From NCBI GenBank assembly GCA_032622095.1, contig CP136061.1:265516077-265580076 (forward strand): a DNA stretch of 64,000 bases, read 5' to 3'. Both the position numbers and the translations under genes were made by a program. The first letter of the stretch is position 1, and every line of letters starts with the position of its first letter. This DNA is from Siphonodentalium dalli (lineage: Eukaryota; Mollusca; Scaphopoda; Gadilida; Siphonodentaliidae). Below, one piece after another: positions 35,642-44,772 of the stretch. The notes under the pieces are model-generated. The model made no database searches. It was not told the DNA's origin and saw only the letters and a program-made list of their open reading frames with translations.

Positions 35642-38600
35642 CAACTACTCGTCAATGAGTATTTAGTATAGAAAGGGTTTTTATAAGATAACTACTCGTC
35701 AATGAGTATTTAGTATATAAAGGGCTTATAAGATAACTACTCGTCAATGAGTATTTAGTATATAAAGGGTTTACAAGATGACTACTCACCAATGAGTATT
35801 TAGTATATAAAGGGTTTATAAGATAACTACTCGTCAATAAGTATTTAGTATAGAAAGGGTTTTATAAGATAACTACTCGTCAATGAGTATTTAGTATAGA
35901 AAGGGTTAATAAGATAACTACTCATCAATGAGTATTTAATATAGAAAGGGTTTATAAGATAACTACTCATCAATGAGTATTTAATATAGAAAGGGTTTAT
36001 AAGATAACTACTCATCAATGAGTATTTAGTATAGAAGGGGTTTATAAGATAACTACTCGTCAATGAGTATTTAGTATAGAAAGGGTTTATAAGATAACTA
36101 CTCGTCAATGAGTATTTAGTATAGAAAGGGTTTATAAGATAACTACTCGTCAATGAGTATTTACAATAGAAAGGGTTTATAAGGTAACTACTCGTCAATG
36201 ATTATTTAGTATAGAAAGGGTTAATAAGGTAACCACTCGTCAATGATTATTTAGTATAGAAAGGGTTTATAAGATAACTACTCATCAATGAGTAATCAGT
36301 AAAGAATGGGTTTATAAGATAACTACTCGTCAATGAGTATTTAGTATAGAAAGGGTTTATAAGATAACTACTCGTCAATGAGTATTTAGTATAGAAAGGG
36401 TTTATAAGATAACTACTCGTCAATGAGTATTTAGTATAGAAAGGGTTTATAAGATAACTACTCGTCAATGAGTATTTAGTATAGAAAGGGTTTATAAGAT
36501 AACTACTCGTCAATGAGTATTTAATATAGAAAGGGTTTATAAGATAACTACTCGTCAATGAGTATTTAGTATAGAAAGGGTTTATAAGATAACTACTCGT
36601 CAATGAGTATTTAATATAGAAAGGGTTTATAAGATAACTACTCGTCAATGAGTATTTAGTATAGAAAGGGTTTATAAGGTAACTACTCGTCAATGAGTAT
36701 TTAGTATAGAAAGGGTTTATAAGATAACTACTCGTCAATGAGTATTTAGTATAGAAAGGGTTTATAAGATAACTACTCGTCAATGAGTATTTAGTATAGA
36801 AAGGGTTTATAAGATAACTACTCGTCAATGAGTATTTAATATAGAAAGGGTTTATAAGATAACTACTCGTCAATGAGTATTTAGTATAGAAAGGGTTTAT
36901 AAGATAACTACTCGTCAATGAGTATTTAATATAGAAAGGGTTTATAAGATAACTACTCGTCAATGAGTATTTAATATAGAAAGGGTTTATAAGATAACTA
37001 CTCGTCTATGAGTATTTAGTATAGAAAGGGTTTATAAGATAACTACTCGTCAATGAGTATTTAATATAGAAAGGGTTTATAAGATAACTACTCGTCAATG
37101 AGTATTTAATATAGAAAGGGTTTATAAGATAACTACTCGTCAATGAGTATTTAGTATAGAAAGGGTTTATAAGGTAACTACTCGTCAATGAGTATTTAGT
37201 ATAGAAAGGGTTTATAAGGTAACTACTCGTCAATGAGTATTTAGTATAGAAAGGGTTTATAAGATAACTACTCGTCAATGAGTATTTAGTATAGAAAGGG
37301 TTTATAAGGTAACTACTCGTCAATGAGTATTTAGTATAGAAATGGTTTATAAGATAACTACTCGTCAATGAGTATTTAGTATAGAAAGGGTTTATAAGAT
37401 AACTACTCGTCAATGAGTATTTAGTATAGAAAGGGTTTATAAGATAACTACTCGTCAATGAGTATTTAGTATAGCAAGGGTTTATAAGATAACTACTCGT
37501 CAATGAGTATTTAGTATAGCAAGGGTTTATAAGATAACTACTCGTCAATGAGTATTCAGTATAGAAAGGGTTTATAAGATAACTACTCGTCAATGAGTAT
37601 TTGGTATAGAAAGGGTTAATAAGATAACTACTCGTCAATGAGTATTTAGTATAGAAAGGGTTTATAAGGTAACTACTCGTCAATGAGTATTCAGTATAGA
37701 AAGGGTTTATAAGATAACTACTCGTCAATGAGTATTCAGTATAGAAAGGGTTAATAAGATAACTACTCGTCAATGAGTATTCAGTATAGAAAGGGTTTAT
37801 AAGATAACTACTCGTCAATGAGTATTCAGTATAGAAAGGGTTAATAAGATAACTACTCGTCAATGAGTATTTAGTATAGAAAGGGTTTATAAGGTAACCA
37901 CTCGTCAATGAGTATTTAGTATAGAAAGGGTTAATAAGATAACTACTCGTCAATGAGTAATCAGTATATAAAGGGTTTATAAGATAACCACTCGTCAATG
38001 AGTATTTAGTATAGAAAGGGTTTATAAGATAACTACTCGTCAATGAGTAATCAGTATATAAAGGGTTTATAAGATAACTACTCGTCAATGAGTAATCAGT
38101 ATATAAAGGATTTATAAGATAACTACTCGTCAATGAGTAATCAGTATATAAAGGGTTTATAAGATAACTACTCGTCAATGAGTAATCAGTATAGAAAGGG
38201 TTTATAAGATAACTACTCGTCAATGAGTAATCAGTATATAAAGGTTTTATAAGATAACTACTCGTCAATGAGTAATCAGTATATAAAGGGTTTATAAGAT
38301 AACTACTCGTCAATGAGTAATCAGTATATAAAGGGTTTATAAGATAACTACTCGTCAATGAGTAATCAGTATATAAAGGGTTTATAAGATAACTACTCGC
38401 CAATGAGTAATCAGTATAGAAAGGGTTTATAAGATAACTACTCGTCAATGAGTAATCAGTATATAAAGGGTTTATAAGATAACTACTCGTCAATGAGTAA
38501 TCAGTATATAAAGGGTTCATAAGATAACTACTCGTCAATGAGTAATCAGTATATAAAGGGTTTATATGATAACTACTCGTCAATGAGTAATCAGTATATA

Positions 38601-40567
38601 AAGGGTTTATAAGATAACTACTCGTCAATGAGTAATCAGTATATAAAGGGTTTATAAGATAACTACTCGTCAATGAGTATTTAGTATAGAAAGGGTTTAT
38701 AAGATAACTACTCGTCAATGAGTAATCAGTAAAGAAAGGGTTTATAAAATAACTACTCGTCAATGAGTATTTAGTATAGAAAGGGTTTATAAGATAACTA
38801 CTCGTCAATGAGTATTTAGTATAGAAAGGGTTTATAAGATACCTACTCGTCAATGAGTATTTAGTATAGAAAGGGTTTATAAGGTATCTACTCGTCAATG
38901 AGTATTTAGTATAGAAAGGGTTTTATAAGATAACTACTCATCAATGAGTATTTAGTATAGAAAGGGTTTATAAGATAACTACTCGTCAATGAGTATTTAG
39001 TATAGAAAGGGTTAATAAGATAACTACTCATCAATGAGTATTTAGTATAGAAGGGGTTTATAAGATAACTACTCGTCAATGAGTATTTAGTATAGAAAGG
39101 GTTTATAAGATAACTACTCGTCAATGAGTATTTAGTATAGAAAGGGTTTATAAGATAACTACTCGTCAATGAGTATTTAGTATAGAAAGGGTTTATAAGG
39201 TAACTACTCGTCAATGATTATTTAGTATAGAAAGGGTTAATAAGGTAACCACTCGTCAATGATTATTTAGTATAGAAAGGGTTTATAAGATAACTACTCG
39301 TCAATGAGTAATCAGTAAAGAATGGGTTTATAAGATAACTACTCGTCAATGAGTAATCAGTAAAGAATGGGTTTATAAGATAACTACTCGTCAATGAGTA
39401 TTTAGTATAGAAAGGGTTAATAAGATAACTACTCGTCAATGAGTATTTAGTATAGAAAGGGTTTATAAGATAACTACTCGTCAATGAGTATTTAGTATAG
39501 AAAGGGTTAATAAGGTAACCACTCGTCAATGATTATTTAGTATAGAAAGGGTTTATAAGATAACTACTCGTCAATGAGTATTTAGTATAGAAAGGGTTTA
39601 TAAGATAACTACTCGTCAATGAGTATTTAGTATAGAAAGGGTTTATACGATAACTACTCGTCAATGAGTATTTAGTATAGAAAAGGTTTATAAGATAACT
39701 ACTCGTCAATGAGTATTTAGTATAGAAAGGGTTTATAAGGGAACTACTCGTCAATGAGTATTTAGTATAGAAAGGGTTTATAAGATAACTACTCGTCAAT
39801 GAGTATTTAGTATAGAAAGGGTTAATAAGGTAACCACTCGTCAATGAGTATTTAATATAGAAAGGGTTAATAAGGTAACTACTCGTCAATGAGTATTTAG
39901 TATAGAAAGGGTTTATAAGATAACTACTCGTCAATGAGTATTTAGTATAGAAAGGGTTTATAAGATAAATACTCGTCAATGAGTATTTAGTATAGAAAGG
40001 GTTTATAGGATAACTACTCGTCAATGAGTATTTAGAATAGAAAGGGTTTATAAGATAACTACTCGTCAATGAGAATTTAGTATTGAAAGGGTTTATAAGA
40101 TAACTACTCGTCAATGAGTATTTAGTATAGAAAGGGTTTATAAGATAACTACTCGTCAATGAGTATTTAGTATAGAAGGGGTTTATAAGATAACTACTCG
40201 TCAATGAGTATTTAGTATAGAAAGGGTTTATAAGATAACTACTCGTCAATGAGTATTTAGTATAGAAAGGGTTTATAAGATAACTACTCGTCAATGAGTA
40301 TTTAGTATAGAAAGGGTTTATAAGATAACTACTCGTCAACGCGTATTTAGTATAGAAAGGGTTTATAAAATAACTTCTCGTCAATGAGTATTTAGTATAG
40401 AAAGGGTTTATAAGATAATTACTCGTCAATGAGTATTTAGTATAGAAGGGGTTTATAAGATAACTACTCGTCAATGAGTATTCATTAAAGAAGGGGTTTA
40501 TAAGATAACTACTAGTCAATGAGTATTCAGTAAAGAAGGGGTTTATAACATAACTACTCGTCAATGA
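35642..40567. repeat. 45-bp satellite array, left part (~109 units)
   Basis: The monomer contains GATAACTACTCGTCAATGAG, then TATTTAGTATAGAAAGGG and TTTATAA, 45 bp in total. Variants cluster: units with GAGTAATCAGTATATA dominate 37950-38650, TTTAATATAG units are common at 36500-37130, and GATTATTTAG units sit near 36200 and 39215. Occasional 46-bp units (GGGTTTTATAAG) break the phase. The minus strand is open for up to 630 codons because 45 is divisible by three. The array is interrupted at 40568 by the LTR retrotransposon and resumes at 49158. Confidence 0.97.
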
Positions 40568-41304
40568 TGTGCCAATACGGGTACATATAACTCTTAATGC
40601 TATCAGAACTGTTTGATTATTTATATATAACAAAGTCAATAATGTTCAATCATCGGCATCTGGGTTTCTCTTCCTGTCGTCTGCTTGGTTTCGGGTCTTC
40701 TTCCGTCTTCATAGGTTGGGTGTGTCTGCTTGTCTTCTACTCGGTTGAGTTCCGGTCGAGTTCGTCTTCCTGTCGTCTGCTCTTCTTCCTCCGTCGGCAC
40801 ATAATGTTTACCTTGTATTCTCGTCCATTGCTCCACACTGCTCTTCCACGCGTCCGAGAATTCGTTGTTACTATAGGGTAGCTGGTTAGAACTGTCTGTG
40901 GATGTCGGTTTGCTTCTTACTAAAATACCCAGTGGCCGCTAATGACGGCCATGTGTATTTTCACGGCGCGTCGGTTCCAGACTTACTTAGGATAATTGAG
41001 TTATCGTCATCTCCCCATGGGTCCTATTAACTCTCCTGGTTTCAGTAGCTTTTCTAGGCGATACATCTGGCCTTGCTTAATCCCCAAGACCGTTCTGTTA
41101 CTCCACAAATCATTCGCCTATGTATGTGTCGGGGAAGATTATTGCATGGACGCTCGCTAATTCGATTTGGTGCTCAGTACTTTGTGATCTAGATGTGGTC
41201 AACAGCGGCGCTGATATGTGTGGTAATCGAGCGCCCCTCTGACTTAGAGATTTCCTATCTTCTTCCCAGGTTGAAAGTTATGTCCCTGGGGTTGTCTTGG
41301 CACA
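40568..41304 (-). repeat. 3' LTR of the Gypsy element
   Basis: 737 bp, identical to 48421-49157 except for one base near 40750. Preceded on the element's strand by a purine-rich tract. Open frames inside the LTR are duplicated in the other LTR and are not genes. Confidence 0.93.
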
Positions 41305-41322
41305 TTACTCCTTCACTTTTTC
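41305..41322 (-). promoter_or_regulatory. Polypurine tract
   Basis: GAAAAAGTGAAGGAGTAA on the element's strand directly before the 3' LTR. This is the expected primer site for plus-strand DNA synthesis; two T residues interrupt it. Confidence 0.75.
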
Positions 41323-41325
41323 GAT

Positions 41326-41847
41326 TTAAAGTTGATCTTGAAATCGCAAGTCCAATACGTTGCTGCGTAGCAGGTTGATGATTCGTCGGAGTAGTTCGCA
41401 ACAGCGGCATCGGTGAATGAGAGGCCTCTGTTGTTCGTATGTCCGTCGGTGTCGTTGGTACGGCTGCTGTCGTGCTCTAGCGTAGGTTCGCTGGCGAGTC
41501 TGGATCGGCTGTCGGTGTTCGTCCGTGAAGTAGTACCAATCGGGGTCGATGTCGATGAGTGCATCTTCAGATTCTCTGGGCGGGCTGTAAGGCGGGGGAG
41601 GTGACTGCATCGCGTAATATCGTCTATGCTCGTTGTAAGGCTGTACCCATGGCTGGTTGTAGGATGTGGGTGACTGCATGCGCGGCATCATGTCGAGGTA
41701 GCTTTCATGCGGCCGCCTGCTGGTGGATGGTCGTGCATCTGAATTGGGTGTCATATCGTCATCATCGGATGTCGAGGTATTTTCGTCCTCAATGTCCGAG
41801 TATGGGGGTAGGTTCTGACAACTGGTCGACCCTTGTTCCACCGCCAT
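41326..41847 (-). CDS. Accessory ORF with PPPY motif and Arg-rich/Leu-rich tail
   Basis: 173 codons from the ATG at 41847; the frame is open upstream to 41916 but that part lies before the splice acceptor. Residues 1-60 are acidic and Ser/Thr-rich (SDIEDENTSTSDDDD). PPPPYSPP at 83-90 contains a PPxY motif, known in retroviral Gag proteins to recruit NEDD4-type ubiquitin ligases for budding. Residues ~117-148 are Arg-rich (RQRTYARARQQPYQRHRR), followed by a Cys pair (RCRCC) and Leu-rich ELLRRIINLLRSNVLDL. An Arg-rich patch beside a Leu-rich segment resembles viral RNA-export proteins in outline only. It ends three bases before the purine tract. No homologue recognised. Confidence 0.65.
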   Translation of the reverse strand: MAVEQGSTSCQNLPPYSDIEDENTSTSDDDDMTPNSDARPSTSRRPHESYLDMMPRMQSPTSYNQPWVQPYNEHRRYYAMQSPPPPYSPPRESEDALIDIDPDWYYFTDEHRQPIQTRQRTYARARQQPYQRHRRTYEQQRPLIHRCRCCELLRRIINLLRSNVLDLRFQDQL

Positions 41848-41854
41848 GGTCAGC

Positions 41855-41856
41855 CT
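41855..41856 (-). promoter_or_regulatory. Candidate 3' splice acceptor before the PPPY ORF
   Basis: On the element's strand GTTTGAGTATTACAG|GCTGACCATGG places a splice acceptor only 7 nt before an ATG in an excellent Kozak context (ACCATGG). Joined to the leader donor it would remove 6455 nt (gag and pol) and make a short subgenomic mRNA. Confidence 0.5.
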
Positions 41857-41916
41857 GTAATACTCAAACGGATATTTGTGTGAGGTTTGAGAACAAATGA
41901 CACAGTCAGTATACAC

Positions 41917-42315
41917 AATGGTTACTTTTCCAATTTATCGGTATCGCTTGAGGGTCGTCAGATCGGCCCAATACGAAAATGGAATTTACAACTAATTATA
42001 TAAATGGATTGGTTGACGAACAGTTAAACACAAGATAAGTCGGGGTGATTGATTTCAATCATCAAAACTTATGACCGAATGTCGGGATTTATAGTCCCTA
42101 TTCAACGCTTGCTATAATCATTCTGATGATTATACAACTATAATACCCTGGACATCGTTATGCAACAATTAATATTTGAAATATATGAAATGCATAAATG
42201 TCTATATACATGCAAATGATTCTGATATCCGCGCAACAATAATTACGAAGGAAATTCGGAATACATTAATATACGATACATAATTAATACTAATCCAAAT
42301 CCGCCACAGATGTGG
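41917..42315. other. Spacer between the two accessory ORFs
   Basis: AT-rich, roughly 400 bp, no open frame of note. On the element's strand it leads into the pyrimidine-containing region and TTACAG acceptor before the PPPY ORF. Confidence 0.45.
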
Positions 42316-42606
42316 TCAGCCTCTGACGGCTATAATTGGATATACATGTAGGCGTTCCTGAGTGTTGTCCCGGAATAGCGCAGACGGCTTTGGTGCATCC
42401 GTCTCCATTGCTTCGTCGATGGGTTCTTTGAACACGGCATTCAGGATATCCTCAGGTCGCTGGTCTAACTGCTTATTATACATAATGGCTAACCTTGGTA
42501 AATGTCGTTTAACAAATTTCCACCGGAATCGGTGGGTCAAGATAATGAAAATTACTACTGTAACTACGTTACTAGGGCAAAATACCACCCTGGCCATCTC
42601 TACCAT
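42316..42606 (-). CDS. Small membrane-anchored accessory protein of the Gypsy element
   Basis: 96 codons from ATG. Residues ~7-23 form a hydrophobic segment (VVFCPSNVVTVVIFIIL) followed by a strongly basic stretch (RFRWKFVKRH), the topology expected of a single-pass anchor with a cytosolic C-terminus. Residues 47-75 are acidic. There is no cleavable signal peptide pattern or glycosylated ectodomain, so this is not a complete envelope protein; it could be the remnant of an env membrane anchor or an independent accessory ORF. An in-frame TGA directly precedes the ATG. Function unknown. Confidence 0.55.
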   Translation of the reverse strand: MVEMARVVFCPSNVVTVVIFIILTHRFRWKFVKRHLPRLAIMYNKQLDQRPEDILNAVFKEPIDEAMETDAPKPSALFRDNTQERLHVYPIIAVRG

Positions 42607-42966
42607 TCATTGGGGTAATACTTTTTCGTTCACTAAGTCAGTCATGAGCATATTTTCGATCGTGTTTATTTGAGCGGGGTGCGCTCAAACGTAGTAACCC
42701 TAAGGGTGGCGGTGTGCACGTCGCCGTGGTGCTCGTTATCTCTCGGTGCGCGATTGCAAAGTTCAAAGCTTTATTTATTAAATCGCCATGCGCACGTGCC
42801 GGGTTTCATGGGGCGCGCGACCTGTCATTGATCCGAACATGACTATTTATTCGCGATTCGGTCTGGGGCGTTGGGCTAACTATTTTCAACATTTACGAAG
42901 CCAGGTTAGGTTTGCCAATAAGCCAGTTAAGGGTAGGGTCGCATTTCTTCTGTAATGGACCCCAGG
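42607..42966. other. Non-coding spacer 3' of integrase
   Basis: About 360 bp on the element's strand between the integrase stop and the membrane ORF. It is GC-richer than its surroundings. A 14-codon frame (MLMTDLVNEKVLPQ) ends in ATGA one codon before the ATG of the membrane ORF, a possible uORF. Confidence 0.45.
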
Positions 42967-44709
42967 TCACTGTTTCGAGCACTCTATTATTATCGCTGAT
43001 AGCAGGGCTTGAAGCGACGGTTTGCCTATTAAGTTGATGCTCGCTCCATTCATGAGCTGCTTACACTTGCGAGGGGCCGGTACGGGCCTACCTTCACGAG
43101 GGGTTTGTTCAATGGCGGCCACTTCCATTAACTCATCCTCTGAGCTGTCATCACTCGTAAACATCTTTGTTACTTTGCGCCCGTGTCGACGAGGCGCTGG
43201 AGCGCGTCGTGCCTTGGCACTCGGCTCTGGTCTCTCGTCCATGGACGAGTCAGGGTTTTGTAGCGGCTCTGAGCGCGCGAGTCGCGTCTTTCTACGCTGT
43301 AAGCGCATCTTAAGCTCGCTTAAAGGGACATCTTCGTCATCGGAGTCCGAACATTGTCTCCGATATCGAGCGATTACATCATCTGGTAATGGTTCTGTTT
43401 CATCGCCAGAAGACCCACCCACAGGGTTAGGGGCAGGAACGTCGCTATCTTCGTCTTCGGGGGGAACAACATACGTTTGAGCACGCTTGTTGTTGTCAGT
43501 TTTGGGGATTTCCCATTCAAGGTTGGCTTTTCGCATGTGTTCAGCGTGGGATTGTGTGACTTTCCCAGTTAATTGGTTCCTTAACTCGAAAGTAACGGGC
43601 GTTATTTGCTTGGTTATGCGGAAGTAGGGTTTCCATTTGCTTTCAAGTTTGCTTTTTCGTAAATGATTCTTCACATAGACGGCCTCGCCAATCTCGAATT
43701 TGGTGTCTGTGGCCTTTTTGTTAAATTTCGCTGCTTGTTGGCGTTTCGCCTGTTTCACGTGTTTCTGTACCATCATAAAGGATTTGTGCTGTTGTTGCAG
43801 AGCTATCTGATGGTAATCTTCTCCCGCGTATTTACGCCTGGGTTTTAGGAGATTGTCTATTGGGAACACGACGTCTCGGTTGTACAACAAGAAAAAGGGG
43901 GAGAATTTTGAAGTTTCATTTTTGTTAAATCGAATCGCAGCTAGTGCTTGATTTAAATGGACGTCCCACGTGTTTATTTGGTCTGCCACTTTCTTTGAGA
44001 CAATGTCTTTAAAAGTCCTGTGAAATCTCTCCACTCTACTGTTGCTCTGGGGGTGATAATAAGACGTAGTCACGTGGTGAATGTTCAAAGCCTTCAGAGT
44101 GTCCCTGACCTTGTAATTAATGTTCTCACTGCCGTTATCGGTTATTATTTCTAGAGGGCATCCATGTCGCGGGAATATCTCGTCGATCAAGAGATGAACA
44201 ACGTTATCGGCTGACTTGTCCTTGACCGGAAACGCTTCTGCCCACCCGCTATATAAGTCTATGAAGCTGATAATGTAGCGGTTACCCGATAGCGACGTGG
44301 GGTAGGGCCCTGATAGGTCCAACCCAATTTTGGCAAAAGGGTAGGGGGGCGTGTCCGTTATTTGCATTTTAGGGGATTGTTTTTGCAGAGACCTGACTTG
44401 GCAGGTCACGCACTTTCCAACGTAACAGTTTAGTTCCTTGTACAGTCTGGGCCAAAAATATTTCGACCTAATCGCATCATGCGTTTTGTCTACTCCCACG
44501 TGGCCGTTATCATCGTGGTATTGTTGGATTATGTTGGTTTGAAGATGTGCGGGCACCCAAAGGCGTGGGGTCGGTTCTGCGTCAGCACTCGAGAGGTAAT
44601 AGAGTACCCCGTCAATCATCAAGTGTTTGTCATTCCGGGTGTCCTCGCCTTTGTCGAGGGCCTCCAGAACTGACGCAATTTCCGGGTCTTTCTTTTGTTC
44701 CTCAAGCAT
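42967..44709 (-). CDS. Integrase with a long charged C-terminal tail
   Basis: 580 codons from an ATG at 44709, in the same frame as pol and only 20 codons beyond its stop. Zinc-binding HHCC: H65, H70, C100, C103. Catalytic DD35E: D131 (GLDLSGP), D191 (TDNGSE), E227 (RVERFHR), with the classic 35-residue spacing. A WKPYFRI near 359-365 is a GPY/F-type module. Residues ~400-580 form an unusual low-complexity extension with acidic runs (SDSDDED, SDDSSEDEL) and basic PAPR-containing clusters (APAPRRHGRK, VPAPRKCK); there is no chromodomain. Catalyses insertion of the DNA copy. Expression requires readthrough of the upstream TAA, a separate mRNA, or internal initiation; otherwise the copy is defective. 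Confidence 0.92.
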   Translation of the reverse strand: MLEEQKKDPEIASVLEALDKGEDTRNDKHLMIDGVLYYLSSADAEPTPRLWVPAHLQTNIIQQYHDDNGHVGVDKTHDAIRSKYFWPRLYKELNCYVGKCVTCQVRSLQKQSPKMQITDTPPYPFAKIGLDLSGPYPTSLSGNRYIISFIDLYSGWAEAFPVKDKSADNVVHLLIDEIFPRHGCPLEIITDNGSENINYKVRDTLKALNIHHVTTSYYHPQSNSRVERFHRTFKDIVSKKVADQINTWDVHLNQALAAIRFNKNETSKFSPFFLLYNRDVVFPIDNLLKPRRKYAGEDYHQIALQQQHKSFMMVQKHVKQAKRQQAAKFNKKATDTKFEIGEAVYVKNHLRKSKLESKWKPYFRITKQITPVTFELRNQLTGKVTQSHAEHMRKANLEWEIPKTDNNKRAQTYVVPPEDEDSDVPAPNPVGGSSGDETEPLPDDVIARYRRQCSDSDDEDVPLSELKMRLQRRKTRLARSEPLQNPDSSMDERPEPSAKARRAPAPRRHGRKVTKMFTSDDSSEDELMEVAAIEQTPREGRPVPAPRKCKQLMNGASINLIGKPSLQALLSAIIIECSKQ

Positions 44710-44769
44710 GTTGAAGCCTGGCTTGTTGAACAGTAGATTAGTAGGTTGGTAAGCCTGACCAATTTGAGT

Positions 44770-44772
44770 TTA
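44770..44772 (-). other. In-frame TAA separating RNase H from integrase
   Basis: The pol frame is open on both sides of this single stop codon, and the 20 codons between it and the integrase ATG are also open. In most Ty3/Gypsy elements pol is continuous here. It is either one nonsense mutation in a young copy, a sequencing error, or an intended separation. TAA is the least leaky stop codon and no obvious readthrough context (such as CAATTA) follows. Confidence 0.85.

Noticed and set aside
37006-38898. 630-codon open frame (and similar ones of 368, 313, 267, 253 and 238 codons) as genes
   Set aside because: They are simply the stop-free frame of the 45-bp satellite; 46-bp units and stop-bearing variants break them at random, and there is no start context, splice site or composition change.
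40846-40856. CCACGCGTCCG, identical to a cDNA-library adapter, near GAATTCG and ACTATAGGG, suggesting vector contamination
   Set aside because: The string lies inside the LTR and is present in both LTRs (also near 48699), with continuous genomic sequence around it, so it predates the insertion and is coincidence.
40597-40881. 94-codon open frame in the LTR
   Set aside because: It is confined to the LTR, duplicated in the other LTR, and antisense to the element.
43022-43480. 152-codon + strand frame opposite the integrase tail
   Set aside because: It is the antisense shadow of the low-complexity integrase C-terminus; the minus-strand protein has clear domains upstream in the same frame.
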